Assembly: GCF_010179735.1 (NCBI RefSeq) | Contig: NZ_JAAEEH010000004.1 | Location: 46,160 to 110,159, forward strand | Origin: Anaerotalea alkaliphila | GTDB lineage: Bacteria > Bacillota > Clostridia > Lachnospirales > Vallitaleaceae | Direction of reading: 5' to 3' | Length of the DNA stretch: 64,000 nucleotides | In this document: positions 16,872 to 25,196 of the stretch, one piece after another | How positions within the stretch are numbered: the first letter of the stretch is position 1 | How the letters are laid out: each line of letters starts with the position of its first letter | Made by a program: the position numbers and the translations under genes | Notes under the pieces: model-generated | Databases searched by the model: none | What the model was told of the DNA's origin: nothing | Seen by the model: the letters and a program-made list of their open reading frames with translations, nothing else

Positions 16872-17768
16872 CTATTGGTCCAAAAGGCCTTTGGATTCCA
16901 GGAATTCCCTGGCCACTTCCTTTTCGTTCACGCCCAGGTTGTCCACCTGGTAGTTCATCTGCTGCATCTCTTCGTCCGAAATGTTGCCTTGCAGCCGGTT
17001 CAGCTCCTCCACCACCTCGGGATGCTCCTCGGCATAGGCTCCGTTGAGCAGGGGGGCGACGAAATAGGGCGGGAAGAAGCCCAGGTCGTCCTCCAGGACC
17101 ACCAGTTCGAATTCGATCAGTTTCCCGTCGGTGGAGAACGCGTCCATCACATCCCCTTTTTTCTCGGAGATGGCGGCATAGCGCAGGCCGGGATCCATGG
17201 CCATGGTGTTGCCGAATTCGAAGCCGCCGTAGGCTTCCTTGACGCCCGGAAGACCGTCTTCCCTTTCCAGGAATTCCGTGGTGGAAACCATGGTCAGTTC
17301 CCCCGCCACCTTGGACAGGTCCGAGAACGTCTTCAGGTTGTAGGCTTCCGCCACTTCCGGGAGCACCGCGAAAGTGTAGGTGTTGTTGAAGCCCATCTGC
17401 TCCAGCCAGAGCAGGCCGTACTCGTCCCTATAGACCTGCTTCACATGGTTGTAGACCTCCTGGGCGTCCTTCAGGCCGCTTTCCCCCAGGATGCTGCCGT
17501 AAGCCGTTCCCGTATACTCCGGATACATGGCCACATCTCCCGTGCGCAGGGCCTCGAAGACGATGTTTGTGCCCCCGAACTCCCGCACCTCTGTTGCGTA
17601 GCCCAGCTTTTCCTCCAGCAGCACCGATAACATCTGCCCCAGGATCCTCTGTTCCGTATAGTTCTTATGCCCGATCTGGACCACATCCCCCTTCTTTCCG
17701 CAACCTGCGAACAGGCTCAGGGAAAGCACTGCGGCTCCAGCCGCCAGCAATATCCTTTTCATTTTCAT
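16872..17768 (-). CDS. Osmoprotectant (glycine betaine/carnitine/choline) ABC transporter, substrate-binding lipoprotein
   Basis: A 298-residue lipoprotein with signal MKMKRILLAAGAAVLSLSLFAGC; the cysteine in FAGC is the lipidation site. The mature part follows the OpuCC/OpuBC pattern: VVQIGHKNYTEQRILGQML at the start, ALRTGDVAMYPEYTGTAYG (a typical ligand-loop block) and DAFSTDGKLIEF. It captures quaternary-amine solutes outside the membrane and feeds them to the permease encoded 29 nt upstream. Last gene of a three-gene operon; the BusR-like regulator upstream suggests control by c-di-AMP and osmotic state. Confidence 0.92.
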   Translation of the reverse strand: MKMKRILLAAGAAVLSLSLFAGCGKKGDVVQIGHKNYTEQRILGQMLSVLLEEKLGYATEVREFGGTNIVFEALRTGDVAMYPEYTGTAYGSILGESGLKDAQEVYNHVKQVYRDEYGLLWLEQMGFNNTYTFAVLPEVAEAYNLKTFSDLSKVAGELTMVSTTEFLEREDGLPGVKEAYGGFEFGNTMAMDPGLRYAAISEKKGDVMDAFSTDGKLIEFELVVLEDDLGFFPPYFVAPLLNGAYAEEHPEVVEELNRLQGNISDEEMQQMNYQVDNLGVNEKEVAREFLESKGLLDQ

Positions 17769-17797
17769 TCCTTTTCCTCCATTTTCTTATCCATCCA

Positions 17798-18463
17798 TCA
17801 TACGAATGTCTTTTTCATCTTGCGCCGTCCCTTGGGCTCCAGCATCATTTCCACGAATCCCAGGATGGCATCCATGGAAAGGGCCAAAAGGGCTGTGGGG
17901 ATGGCTCCCGCCAGGATCAGGTTGTTGTTGTACATGGAAATCCCTTTGAAGATCAGGTCGCCCAGACCGCCCGCCCCGATCAGGGACGCGATGGTGGCCG
18001 TACCGATGTTGATGACCGTGGAGATCCGGATCCCTCCCATGATCACCGGCAAGGCCAGAGGGACTTCCACCTGGGTCAGGATCTGGTATCCCGTCATCCC
18101 CATGCCTTTGCCTGCCTCGATGGTGGACGGGTCGATGTTGCTGATGCCGATGTAGGTGTTCTTGATGATGGGCAGCAGGGCGTACAGGAAGAGCACGAAC
18201 ACCGACGGGGTCAAGCCCACCCCCAGGAACGGGATGACAAGACCGAACAAGGCCAGGCTGGGCACCGTCTGGAACACGTTGGCGATTCCCAGCACGAGAT
18301 TGCTTGTGTTCCTGTAGCGTGTGATCATGATCCCCAGGGGAACCCCGATCAGGATGGCAAAGCCTACGGCGATGCCGGTGATCTGTATGTGCTGCAATGC
18401 CAGCTCCAGAATTTCGACATACCTGCCTCCGATAAACTCCAGAAAAGATGCTTTATTGTTCAT
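17798..18463 (-). CDS. Osmoprotectant ABC transporter, permease
   Basis: A 221-residue inner-membrane permease with about five to six hydrophobic helices and the BPD-type coupling motif region EAGKGMGMTGYQILTQVEVPLALP. It forms the channel of the OpuC-type importer. Its start overlaps the end of the ATPase gene by 11 nt. Only one permease gene is present, whereas B. subtilis opuC carries two (opuCB, opuCD), so a homodimeric channel is expected. Confidence 0.92.
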   Translation of the reverse strand: MNNKASFLEFIGGRYVEILELALQHIQITGIAVGFAILIGVPLGIMITRYRNTSNLVLGIANVFQTVPSLALFGLVIPFLGVGLTPSVFVLFLYALLPIIKNTYIGISNIDPSTIEAGKGMGMTGYQILTQVEVPLALPVIMGGIRISTVINIGTATIASLIGAGGLGDLIFKGISMYNNNLILAGAIPTALLALSMDAILGFVEMMLEPKGRRKMKKTFV

Positions 18464-19616
18464 GCTTCTTCTCCTCCTTGCTTTCCTCGTAGTCCGTGAT
18501 CATCTCCGTAATCAGGTTGACGATGCTGGACTCCGACACGATGCCGCTCAGCTTCTTCTCCTCGTCCACCACATACACATGCTGCAGCTTGTTCTGGGCC
18601 AGATAGTCCAGAACGTCCACCATATTCATGTCCTCCGAAATCACCGGAACATCCTTGTTCATGATGTCCTTGATCTTCATGTCCTCGTTCATGGCCTTGG
18701 CCAGTTCCTTGCGGGTGATGAACCCAAGAACCTCCTGGGGCTGGTCGCTTTGCTTCTCCACCACCGCCAGGGTGTTCACCCCCCGTTTCTTCATCAGTTC
18801 CAGGGCATGGGACACCGTCCGGGTCATGCTGGTCCTGGCCACGTTCTTGCGCATGATGTCCTTGGCGTACACCATTTCCGGCGACTTCCAGAGCCTGTCC
18901 TTGCCTACAAAGAACTCCACATAGGCATCCTTGGGCTTCTTCAGGATCCTTTCCGGGGTGTCGTACTGCAGGATCTTCCCGTCCTTCATGACGGCAATCT
19001 TGTCCCCCAGCTTCAGGGCCTCGTCCATGTCATGGGTCACGAAAATGATGGTCTTGTGGAGCTCGTCCTGGAGCTTCAGCAACTCGTCCTGGAGCTGCTC
19101 CCGGGTCATGGGGTCCAGCGCGCTGAAGGGTTCGTCCATAAGGATGATGTCCGGATTCGTGGCCAGCGCCCGGGCAACTCCAATCCTCTGTTGCTGCCCT
19201 CCGCTCATCTCGTCCGGATACCTGTCGTAGTACGTCTCTCCCGGCAGGCCCACCATGTCAAGCAACTCCATGGTCCTGGCCTTCCGCTTCTCCTTGTCCC
19301 ACTTCATCAGTTTGGGGATGACCTCGATGTTCTCCCCGACGGTCATATGGGGGAACAGGCCCACCTTTTGGATCACATATCCAATCCTTCTCCGGAGCTG
19401 GATGGGGTCCATCTTCATGATGTCCTGGCCGTCGATGATGATCTGGCCCTCCGTGGGTTCCACCAGCCGGTTGAGCATCTTCATGGTCGTGGTTTTCCCG
19501 CAACCGCTCTCGCCGATCAGGATGACGAATTCCCCTTCATATACCTTCAGGTCCAAGCGGTCCACGACCTTGGCCGCTTCGCTGTAGCTTTTCGTCACGC
19601 TTTTCAATTCTATCAT
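18453..19616 (-). CDS. Osmoprotectant ABC transporter, ATPase with tandem CBS domains
   Basis: A 387-residue ATPase of the OpuCA/ProV type. Walker A GESGCGKT (residues 35-42), signature MSGGQQQR, Walker B PDIILMDEPFSALDP and the switch histidine in FVTHDMDEA are all present. Residues about 250-375 form two CBS domains (TVSHALELMKKRGVNTLAVV and VPVISEDMNMVDVLDYL), known in OpuCA to sense osmotic or nucleotide signals. First gene of the operon, with GGAGGT before the ATG and an operator-like palindrome between promoter and start. Confidence 0.94.
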   Translation of the reverse strand: MIELKSVTKSYSEAAKVVDRLDLKVYEGEFVILIGESGCGKTTTMKMLNRLVEPTEGQIIIDGQDIMKMDPIQLRRRIGYVIQKVGLFPHMTVGENIEVIPKLMKWDKEKRKARTMELLDMVGLPGETYYDRYPDEMSGGQQQRIGVARALATNPDIILMDEPFSALDPMTREQLQDELLKLQDELHKTIIFVTHDMDEALKLGDKIAVMKDGKILQYDTPERILKKPKDAYVEFFVGKDRLWKSPEMVYAKDIMRKNVARTSMTRTVSHALELMKKRGVNTLAVVEKQSDQPQEVLGFITRKELAKAMNEDMKIKDIMNKDVPVISEDMNMVDVLDYLAQNKLQHVYVVDEEKKLSGIVSESSIVNLITEMITDYEESKEEKKHEQ

Positions 19617-19629
19617 TTTTACCTCCTTA

Positions 19630-19659
19630 TGACAACTCCCATTATTTTTAAAGTTGTCA
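19630..19659. promoter_or_regulatory. Operator-like palindrome upstream of the osmoprotectant operon
   Basis: A perfect inverted repeat TGACAACT-N14-AGTTGTCA (half-sites 19630-19637 and 19652-19659) sits between the -10 box and the ribosome binding site of the ATPase gene. Further TGACAA copies lie in the -35 box and just after the -10 box. The adjacent BusR-like gene is the obvious candidate binder; this is inference. Confidence 0.6.
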
Positions 19660-19673
19660 CTTTTGCTTTGTCA

Positions 19674-19702
19674 ATAATATCATAATATTCGAATGTTGTC
19701 AA
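19674..19702 (-). promoter_or_regulatory. Promoter of the osmoprotectant operon
   Basis: On the minus strand a perfect TTGACA (19697-19702), a 17-nt spacer and TATTAT (19674-19679), 58 nt upstream of the ATPase start codon. Confidence 0.75.
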
Positions 19703-19755
19703 ACCCTTTCCAAAAAAAGAGCGCATCTGCCTCCGCAAGGCAAATACGCTCATTT

Positions 19756-20397
19756 TCAATCATTTTCTTCCCGAGGTTCCTGTTGCATGTAGGCGATCAT
19801 CCTTTGGACCGCATCCGTTCCCCCCACCACAACGACCCTGTCCTTGGGCTGGAAGACCGCATAGGGTCCTGGAGACACCAGCATCTCCCCCGCCCGCTTG
19901 ATTGCGGCGACGGTGGCGCCGGTGTTCTGCCAGATGCTCAGTTCCTGGACGCACTTCCCCTCGAAACTGCTGTTGGGGGGAAGTTGGATCTCCTGGGGCA
20001 GGATCTGGCCGCTGTTCTTCAGGCGGTCCGAGTAGTCGATGATGTCCTCGATGATCTGGCGGACCTGGCTGTCGATCTTTTCCTTCTCCTCCATCAGGTC
20101 CGCCAGCTTTTCCTTGTAGTCCAAAAGGGTTTCCTTGATCTTGAACCGCTGGATGAACGCCTCCACATTGCTGTTTTCCTGGATGTAGATGCCGCTTCCA
20201 TGGACCACCCGGACGATCTGGGTGTCCTCCAGGATCCGGATGGCCCGGCGGACGGTTTCCGGAGAGACGTTGTATTCGCTGGCCAGGGCGGAACGTCCCC
20301 GGAGCCGGGGTTTGTCGGCGAATTCCCCCTTGTGGATCCTGCCCGCCAGGTCCACGGCGATCCGCATGTAAATGGGCATTTCATTTTTGGGCTGCAT
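19756..20397 (-). CDS. BusR-like GntR/RCK_C transcriptional regulator (putative c-di-AMP-responsive)
   Basis: A 213-residue regulator in three parts: a GntR-type winged helix (residues about 8-72, with SEYNVSPETVRRAIRILE-like helices and VVHGSGIYI wing), a Glu/Lys-rich coiled coil (about 77-128), and a C-terminal RCK_C/TrkA_C domain (about 131-208, GATVAAIKRAGEMLVSPGPYAVFQP and DRVVVVGG). BusR of lactic acid bacteria has the same architecture and represses a betaine transporter when its RCK_C domain binds c-di-AMP. Here the gene lies immediately upstream of an OpuC-type importer. The ATG at 20397 is chosen with GAAGGTGG before it; a GTG three codons earlier is possible. Confidence 0.8.
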   Translation of the reverse strand: MQPKNEMPIYMRIAVDLAGRIHKGEFADKPRLRGRSALASEYNVSPETVRRAIRILEDTQIVRVVHGSGIYIQENSNVEAFIQRFKIKETLLDYKEKLADLMEEKEKIDSQVRQIIEDIIDYSDRLKNSGQILPQEIQLPPNSSFEGKCVQELSIWQNTGATVAAIKRAGEMLVSPGPYAVFQPKDRVVVVGGTDAVQRMIAYMQQEPREEND

Positions 20398-20556
20398 AGA
20401 CACCACCTTCGATTTTTTCTAAATCCTATCACATACCTGAAAAAAAAACAAGGAAGCCCGTTTTGGAGACACCTGCTGGAACCATCGGAAACTTGAACCG
20501 CACCTCGGCATGTGGTAAAAAAAAACCTTGCCCGCAAACGGAATCCGCAGAGTGAC

Positions 20557-20610
20557 AAAAAGAGCCCGGCCATGGCAAGCAGATCGCTTGCACATGGCCG
20601 GGCTCTTTTT
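20557..20610. terminator. Long stem-loop terminator after the cupin gene
   Basis: AAAAAGAGCCCGGCCATG and its complement form an 18-bp stem; inside it GCAAGC/GCTTGC forms a second short stem. T/A runs at both ends allow termination in either direction. The rest of the gap between 20398 and 20617 shows only A/T runs and no gene. Confidence 0.8.
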
Positions 20611-20617
20611 GCATGCT

Positions 20618-20935
20618 TTACATCTGGGGCGCAGGCGCCTTCACCACAACCAGCTCCAGGGTGTCGTCGTGCAGGTTGCGCACGTTCATCTTGGTCTGGA
20701 AGGGGATCTTCAGCACATTTCCTGCAGGATACGTGTGGGTCTCCTGGTCGTCCAGTCCGATGGACAAGGTACCCCGGAGCACGGTCATATATACCGTGGA
20801 ATTGGAGAAATGCTCCGGCAGGCCTTCATTCTTGGGGAATACCATATGGATGTAATGCACGTTCTCATCCATGATGGCCTTTTCGACCAGCTTCCCGTTC
20901 CCTTGCAGTGTGATTTTGAAAATTTGTTCTACCAT
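20618..20935 (-). CDS. Small cupin-domain protein
   Basis: A 105-residue single cupin barrel. The second cupin motif can be read in LDDQETHTYPAGNVLKIPF; the first motif region (MVFPKNEGLPEHFSNSTVYMTVLRGTLSIGL) contains the expected glutamate and one histidine. A sensing, binding or small-enzyme role cannot be chosen. It lies between ablB and the BusR-like gene, with a strong terminator after it. Confidence 0.7.
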   Translation of the reverse strand: MVEQIFKITLQGNGKLVEKAIMDENVHYIHMVFPKNEGLPEHFSNSTVYMTVLRGTLSIGLDDQETHTYPAGNVLKIPFQTKMNVRNLHDDTLELVVVKAPAPQM

Positions 20936-21022
20936 GTCGATCCGCTCCTATTCTTCTTTTTCGTTCAGTATACCGGAAGATTGGGGACAAGTCGGTAGCC
21001 ATGGTCACACTTTTCCATTTTT

Positions 21023-21862
21023 TCACTGCAGGCGCTTATGCCAGACATTCATGCTTTCGATGGCTCCCCCAATCTGCGTGTTGTTGCGCAGGGTGCCGCC
21101 GAAGGCGTATCCGTGTCTGGAGAAGGTTGCGTTCATGCCGTGGGAGGCTGCCCGGGCGATGGTGTAGGCCACCCGGATCCGATCCTTCACCGCAGCCTCC
21201 ATCACATGGAGGAGGGTGGAGGCCAGATTCTTCCCCCGGTATTCCGGGTCCACGGCGAAATCGGTCATCTCCGCATTCCCTTCCGCCAGGTCCATTTCAG
21301 CGGAGGAAAGGCCCACCAGCCGCTCCCCCTGCCAGATGCCGAAATAGGCCACATGGCTTTCCATGGTCTCCCGGATGTAATCCGGTTCATGGATGGGGAA
21401 AGGATAGGAGGCGAACACCTTCCGGTAGAGGGCCGCCATGTCCCCTGCGTCCGATTCCAGGGCTTGCCTGCAGTGGAAGCCTTCCTCCAGGATGGGCATG
21501 TAGAGCATCCCTTCCTTTTCCTTGGCCTTTCGCAGCACGTCTTCCAGGTGCTCCCCGCGCCGCAGGACCTGCCGCTCCCCGTCCGGATACCGCACCAGGA
21601 AGGCGCAGTCCGAACCGTTTCCGTAAAAACCGGGGATTCTCGCCTCTTCCACGAAGCCTTTTTCCAGGAACCAGCCCTCTTCCGGAGCCGGCACCTTGGC
21701 CACGATCTTCCCGTAGCCGTTCTTGTCGGCCAATTCCTCCAGTTGCAGGATGAACCGCTCCATCCCCTCCTGGGGTGTCTTCAAAACATAAATCCTGTCG
21801 TTCTGCTTTCCATGGTGGACCAGTCCTCCGCCCAACCGGATGGTTTCATCAAATGTCTTCAT
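21023..21862 (-). CDS. ablB: Beta-lysine N6-acetyltransferase (putative)
   Basis: Acetylates the epsilon-amino group of L-beta-lysine to make the compatible solute N-epsilon-acetyl-beta-lysine. The 279-residue protein shows a GNAT fold in its C-terminal half ([21 protein letters not shown], the acetyl-CoA loop) and the AblB-like N-terminal half with [33 protein letters not shown] blocks. Its start overlaps the ablA stop by 14 nt, giving tight stoichiometric coupling. The pairing with a lysine 2,3-aminomutase is the main reason for the specific name. Confidence 0.88.
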   Translation of the reverse strand: MKTFDETIRLGGGLVHHGKQNDRIYVLKTPQEGMERFILQLEELADKNGYGKIVAKVPAPEEGWFLEKGFVEEARIPGFYGNGSDCAFLVRYPDGERQVLRRGEHLEDVLRKAKEKEGMLYMPILEEGFHCRQALESDAGDMAALYRKVFASYPFPIHEPDYIRETMESHVAYFGIWQGERLVGLSSAEMDLAEGNAEMTDFAVDPEYRGKNLASTLLHVMEAAVKDRIRVAYTIARAASHGMNATFSRHGYAFGGTLRNNTQIGGAIESMNVWHKRLQ

Positions 21863-23189
21863 TGGTCTTGTATTCCTCCCATCGTCCTTCCTTGCGCTTT
21901 TCCAGGCTGGAGGGTGTCAGGGTGATCATATCGTCATAATCCGACAGCAGGCGCTGGATACCGATGGCCTGCTCCTCGTCGGCGCCCTCCAGCTTCAACT
22001 GCAGGGTGCACTTGTCGCAGTTCAGGTCGCACAAGTTGTGCTTGTATTCGGTCGGTTCCTGGTAGGTGGTGATGACCCCCTCGAAATTCCTGAGGATGGC
22101 TTTGTTCGTGGACCAGGAGATCAGGTAGTTGGGCCCTACGGGGATCTTGCCTCCACCCCCGGGAGCGTCCACCACATAGGTGGGAACGGCGAAGCCGCTG
22201 GTATGGCCCCGGAGGCTCTCCATGATCTCAATCCCCTTTCCGATGGACGTCCTGAAATGCTCCAGCCCTTCGGACAGGTCGCACTGGTACAGATAGTAGG
22301 GGCGCACCCTGTTCCTCACCAGCTGGTGGACCAGCTCCTTCATGATCCTGGGGCAGTCGTTGATGTCCGCCAGCAGAACCGACTGGTTCCCCAAAGGTAT
22401 CCCCGAGCTCCAGAGCTTCTTCAGGGCTTTCTTGGAGGAGCTGGTGATTTCCCTGGGATGGTTGAAATGGGTGTTGATCCAAAGGTTCTCATGCTTCTTC
22501 AGGACCTCCACCAGTCCGTCGGTGATCCTGTAGGGAAGCACCACCGGTGTCCTCGTTCCGATCCGGATGACCTCCACATGGGGGATCTTCGAGACTTCCG
22601 TCAGGATCCAGTCCAGGTATTCGTCGGAAAGCAGGAAGGGGTCTCCACCGGACAAGAGCACATCCCGGATGACGGGGGTATTCCTGATGTAGTCAAGCCC
22701 TTCTTGGATCTGCTCCCTGGAGGGGATGCTGTCCCTGTCCCCCACCTTCCTTTTCCGGGTGCAGTGCCTGCAGTACATGGCGCAGGTGTTGCTCACATGC
22801 AGCAGCACCCTGTCCGGATACCGGTGGGTCACACCAGGCACCGGGCTGTCCTTGTCCTCATGCAGGGGGTCTTCCATGTCCGTCTTGGCCACATACAGCT
22901 CCTTGCGGTCGGGGAACGCCTGCTTGAACACGGGATCGCTCCATGGGTCCTCCGGATCCACCAGGGAAAGGTAGTAGGGGGTGATGGCCATGGGGAATTT
23001 CTCTATCGTCTCCTCGATAAGGGCCCTCTGCTCCTTGTCCAGCTTTATGTCGAAAATCTTTTCCACCGTATCCACCGAGTGGATGGTGTTGCGCATCTGC
23101 CATTTCCAGTCCCGCCATTTCTCCATTCCTTCCGGCGTGCTGTTCTCCCCTTGCATCCTTTGTTGAATCAGTGTAATGCTCGTTTGCAT
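21849..23189 (-). CDS. ablA: Lysine 2,3-aminomutase
   Basis: Converts L-lysine to L-beta-lysine using SAM, a [4Fe-4S] cluster and PLP. The 446-residue protein carries CAMYCRHC (Cys136, Cys140, Cys143) followed by TRKRKVG, the PLP lysine in APGGGGK (Lys348), and both aspartates for the substrate amine (Asp304 in YQCDLS, Asp341 in VVDAPGG). A C-terminal cysteine motif CDLNCDKC near residue 400 may be the zinc site known in the family. With ablB it forms the pathway to N-epsilon-acetyl-beta-lysine, an osmolyte. Expression appears to be controlled by a consensus promoter and a structured leader ending in a terminator. Confidence 0.94.
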   Translation of the reverse strand: MQTSITLIQQRMQGENSTPEGMEKWRDWKWQMRNTIHSVDTVEKIFDIKLDKEQRALIEETIEKFPMAITPYYLSLVDPEDPWSDPVFKQAFPDRKELYVAKTDMEDPLHEDKDSPVPGVTHRYPDRVLLHVSNTCAMYCRHCTRKRKVGDRDSIPSREQIQEGLDYIRNTPVIRDVLLSGGDPFLLSDEYLDWILTEVSKIPHVEVIRIGTRTPVVLPYRITDGLVEVLKKHENLWINTHFNHPREITSSSKKALKKLWSSGIPLGNQSVLLADINDCPRIMKELVHQLVRNRVRPYYLYQCDLSEGLEHFRTSIGKGIEIMESLRGHTSGFAVPTYVVDAPGGGGKIPVGPNYLISWSTNKAILRNFEGVITTYQEPTEYKHNLCDLNCDKCTLQLKLEGADEEQAIGIQRLLSDYDDMITLTPSSLEKRKEGRWEEYKTNEDI

Positions 23190-23248
23190 CGTTTTTTCCT
23201 CCTTGTGCGGTTCCGAACGTTTCCATAATTAGGACTTTCCTGTAATGT

Positions 23249-23285
23249 AAAAAAAAACACTCCAACCCTATTGTTATAGAGTTAG
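23249..23285 (-). terminator. Intrinsic terminator in the ablAB leader
   Basis: On the minus strand AACACTC/GAGTGTT with inner AAC/GTT and CTAT/ATAG pairs forms a stem-loop followed by an uninterrupted run of about nine T, 60 nt upstream of ablA. There is no obvious promoter between it and ablA, so it probably works as an attenuator. Confidence 0.8.
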
Positions 23286-23543
23286 AGTGTTTAAGCTTCG
23301 CTGCTTCCAGCTCGCTTTATACCATCTGCGATAGCATAGTTCATGACCATATGATCCTAAACAAACCCCAGTTCTATGGACTTCAAGTTTTTCCATGCCA
23401 TTTTTGCGCTTTTTCCGCACACTTACTGATTTCCACGGCCTGCTTTCGGCCACGTAAAAAAGCTCATGCACCTGCTACTCATCGCATCTACTTCACCTGT
23501 ACCATATCTCCTTCATTGCCCGCCCCGATTCGGAGCGGAATTC
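23286..23543 (-). ncRNA. Structured leader RNA of ablAB (candidate riboswitch or small RNA of unknown class)
   Basis: Between the promoter (23550-23578) and the terminator (23249-23285) the minus strand has about 260 nt with no convincing gene but many stems. A 5' hairpin CCGCTCC/GGGGCGG lies at 23538-23520. A long-range helix TGCGAT/ATCGCA (23486-23481 with 23332-23327, extended by AGC/GCT) closes a region holding GGCC/GGCC (23451-23437), TGCG/CGCA (23419-23405) and ATGGA/TCCAT (23396-23376) hairpins. I do not recognise a known class: the lysine, FMN, T-box and ydaO consensus blocks are absent. A 65-codon frame through it lacks a plausible start site or protein character. Confidence 0.55.
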
Positions 23544-23549
23544 TCCAAA

Positions 23550-23578
23550 ATTATACACGATGTCATGACATTTGTCAA
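23550..23578 (-). promoter_or_regulatory. Consensus promoter of ablAB with an embedded TGTCATGACA palindrome
   Basis: On the minus strand a perfect TTGACA (23573-23578), 17-nt spacer and perfect TATAAT (23550-23555). The spacer contains the 10-bp palindrome TGTCATGACA (23561-23570). The same TGACA half-site is repeated in the osmoprotectant operon promoter, suggesting a shared repressor. Confidence 0.75.
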
Positions 23579-23609
23579 GGCCTGGCGCCCGGAACTCCGG
23601 TATCCGGGG

Positions 23610-23638
23610 TTCCTTCCCTTCCCCTTTTATGGTACAAT
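23610..23638 (+). promoter_or_regulatory. Possible promoter of the DUF1538 / P-II operon
   Basis: TTCCTT (23610-23615), 17-nt spacer and TACAAT (23633-23638), about 60 nt upstream of the TTG start. The -35 box is weak, so this is tentative. Confidence 0.35.
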
Positions 23639-23696
23639 GGAAAAAATCCTTGCGTCCGCTTCCTGGAGCGGATGCGGTCGGAAAGGGGGTGGCGGA

Positions 23697-25196
23697 TTGA
23701 CCATATTCAAAGAAAAAATCGGGGAAGTGGTGCTGGCTGTCCTTCCGGTCCTATGCATCGTTCTCCTGCTGCACTTCACCCTGACTCCCCTGGAGACGCC
23801 TGTCCTGCTGCGTTTCCTGGTCGGAGGCCTGCTGTTGGTCCTGGGCTTGGCCATCTTCCTCTTCGGAGTGCACCTCAGCATCGAGCCCCTGGGAGACTTC
23901 ATGGGATCCGCCATGGTTCGTCCGGGCAAGCTCTGGGTCATTCTGGCAGGCGGCCTGCTGATGGGCTTCTTCATCTCCCTTGCGGAGCCCGACCTCCACA
24001 TCCTGGGGGGGGAGGTTGCGGCCGTCACCAACGGCGGCATCCCCAAGTTCACCCTGGTGGCTGTGGTGTCCGTCGGGGTGGCCTTCCTGCTGGCCATCGG
24101 TCTGGTGCGGATCGTCTACAACATCCCCCTTTACCTGGTGATGACTTTCTTCTATGGGGTCGTCCTCCTCCTGGGCCTGGCGACCCCCCGGGAATTCCTG
24201 GGCATCGCCTTCGACGCTTCCGGCGCCACCACCGGAGCCCTGACCGTTCCCTTCATCCTTGCGCTGGCGGTGAACGTCTCCCTCCTGAAGAAGGACAGCA
24301 AGGCCTCGGAGAAGGACAGCTTCGGTCTGGTGGGGGTGGTCTCCATCGGTCCCATCCTGGCCGTGATGCTGATGCGCCTGCTCACCGGAGCCCCTGCAAC
24401 CGGCGGCTTCCCCCACTTCGAGGCCGCCCTGGGCAGCTCCGTCTTGGGACCCTTCCTGGAGAAGTTTCCCGTCATCGCCCTGGAATCCCTCATCGCCCTG
24501 GCGCCGTTCCTGGCCCTCTTCCTTGCCTTCCAGTACTGGTCCCTGCACCTGCCCCGGAAGAGGTTCCTGCGGATCCTGAAGGGGCTGGCCTATGCCTACC
24601 TGGGGCTGGCGCTGTTCCTGACCGGCGTGAACGCAGGCTTCATGGACGTGGGCACCCGCCTGGGCCACGCCATGGCCGCCCTGGAGAACGATGTCCTGAT
24701 CGTGCTGGTCGGCTTCTTCCTGGGGTCGGTCACAGTCCTGGCGGAACCCGCCGTCTATGTGCTCACCCGCCAGGTGGAGCAGGTCACCAGCGGTTATGTC
24801 CAGCGCCGCTTCGTCATGAGCGCCTTGTCCATCGGGGTGGGGATGGCCATCGGCCTTTCCATGGTACGGATCCTGGTGCCGCCCATCCAGCTGTGGCACT
24901 TCCTGCTGCCGGGCTATGTCCTGATCATCGCCCTCTGCTATGTGGTCCCCAAGCTGTTCGTGGCCATCGCCTTCGACTCCGGCGGGGTGGCTTCCGGCCC
25001 CATGACCGCCACCTTCATCCTGGCTTTCGCCAACGGGGTGGCGGAGGCCAGCGAGGGGGCGGATGTGCTTCTGGACGGCTTCGGGATGATTTCCATGGTC
25101 GCCATGACCCCGATCCTGACCCTGCAGATTTTGGGCTTCCTTTTCAAGCTGAACACCAGAAAGGTGGGAATAGAGACAGATGGAACAAAAGACTGA
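23697..25196 (+). CDS. DUF1538 family integral membrane protein (two repeats)
   Basis: A 499-residue polytopic membrane protein, probably a transporter, made of two homologous DUF1538 halves. The repeat signatures are AEPDLHILGGEVAAVT (from residue 96) with FDASGATTGALT (172-183) and AEPAVYVLTRQVEQVT (from 349) with FDSGGVASGPMT (426-437). The acidic FDxxGxxxG motif inside a membrane region suggests a cation or solute site. I choose the TTG at 23697 because it follows AAAGGGGGTG and begins just before the first conserved helix; the frame upstream overlaps the ablAB leader. It overlaps the P-II-like gene by 17 nt. Confidence 0.82.
   Translation: MTIFKEKIGEVVLAVLPVLCIVLLLHFTLTPLETPVLLRFLVGGLLLVLGLAIFLFGVHLSIEPLGDFMGSAMVRPGKLWVILAGGLLMGFFISLAEPDLHILGGEVAAVTNGGIPKFTLVAVVSVGVAFLLAIGLVRIVYNIPLYLVMTFFYGVVLLLGLATPREFLGIAFDASGATTGALTVPFILALAVNVSLLKKDSKASEKDSFGLVGVVSIGPILAVMLMRLLTGAPATGGFPHFEAALGSSVLGPFLEKFPVIALESLIALAPFLALFLAFQYWSLHLPRKRFLRILKGLAYAYLGLALFLTGVNAGFMDVGTRLGHAMAALENDVLIVLVGFFLGSVTVLAEPAVYVLTRQVEQVTSGYVQRRFVMSALSIGVGMAIGLSMVRILVPPIQLWHFLLPGYVLIIALCYVVPKLFVAIAFDSGGVASGPMTATFILAFANGVAEASEGADVLLDGFGMISMVAMTPILTLQILGFLFKLNTRKVGIETDGTKD

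Noticed and set aside
23274..23471. 65-codon minus-strand frame within the ablAB leader
   Set aside because: It runs through the terminator stem and the helices, lacks a good ribosome binding site and has no protein-like character; the RNA structure explains the region better.
23249..23543. T-box, lysine or ydaO-type riboswitch before ablA
   Set aside because: The T-box AGGGTGGNACCGCG block and the conserved cores of the lysine and c-di-AMP riboswitches were looked for and not found.
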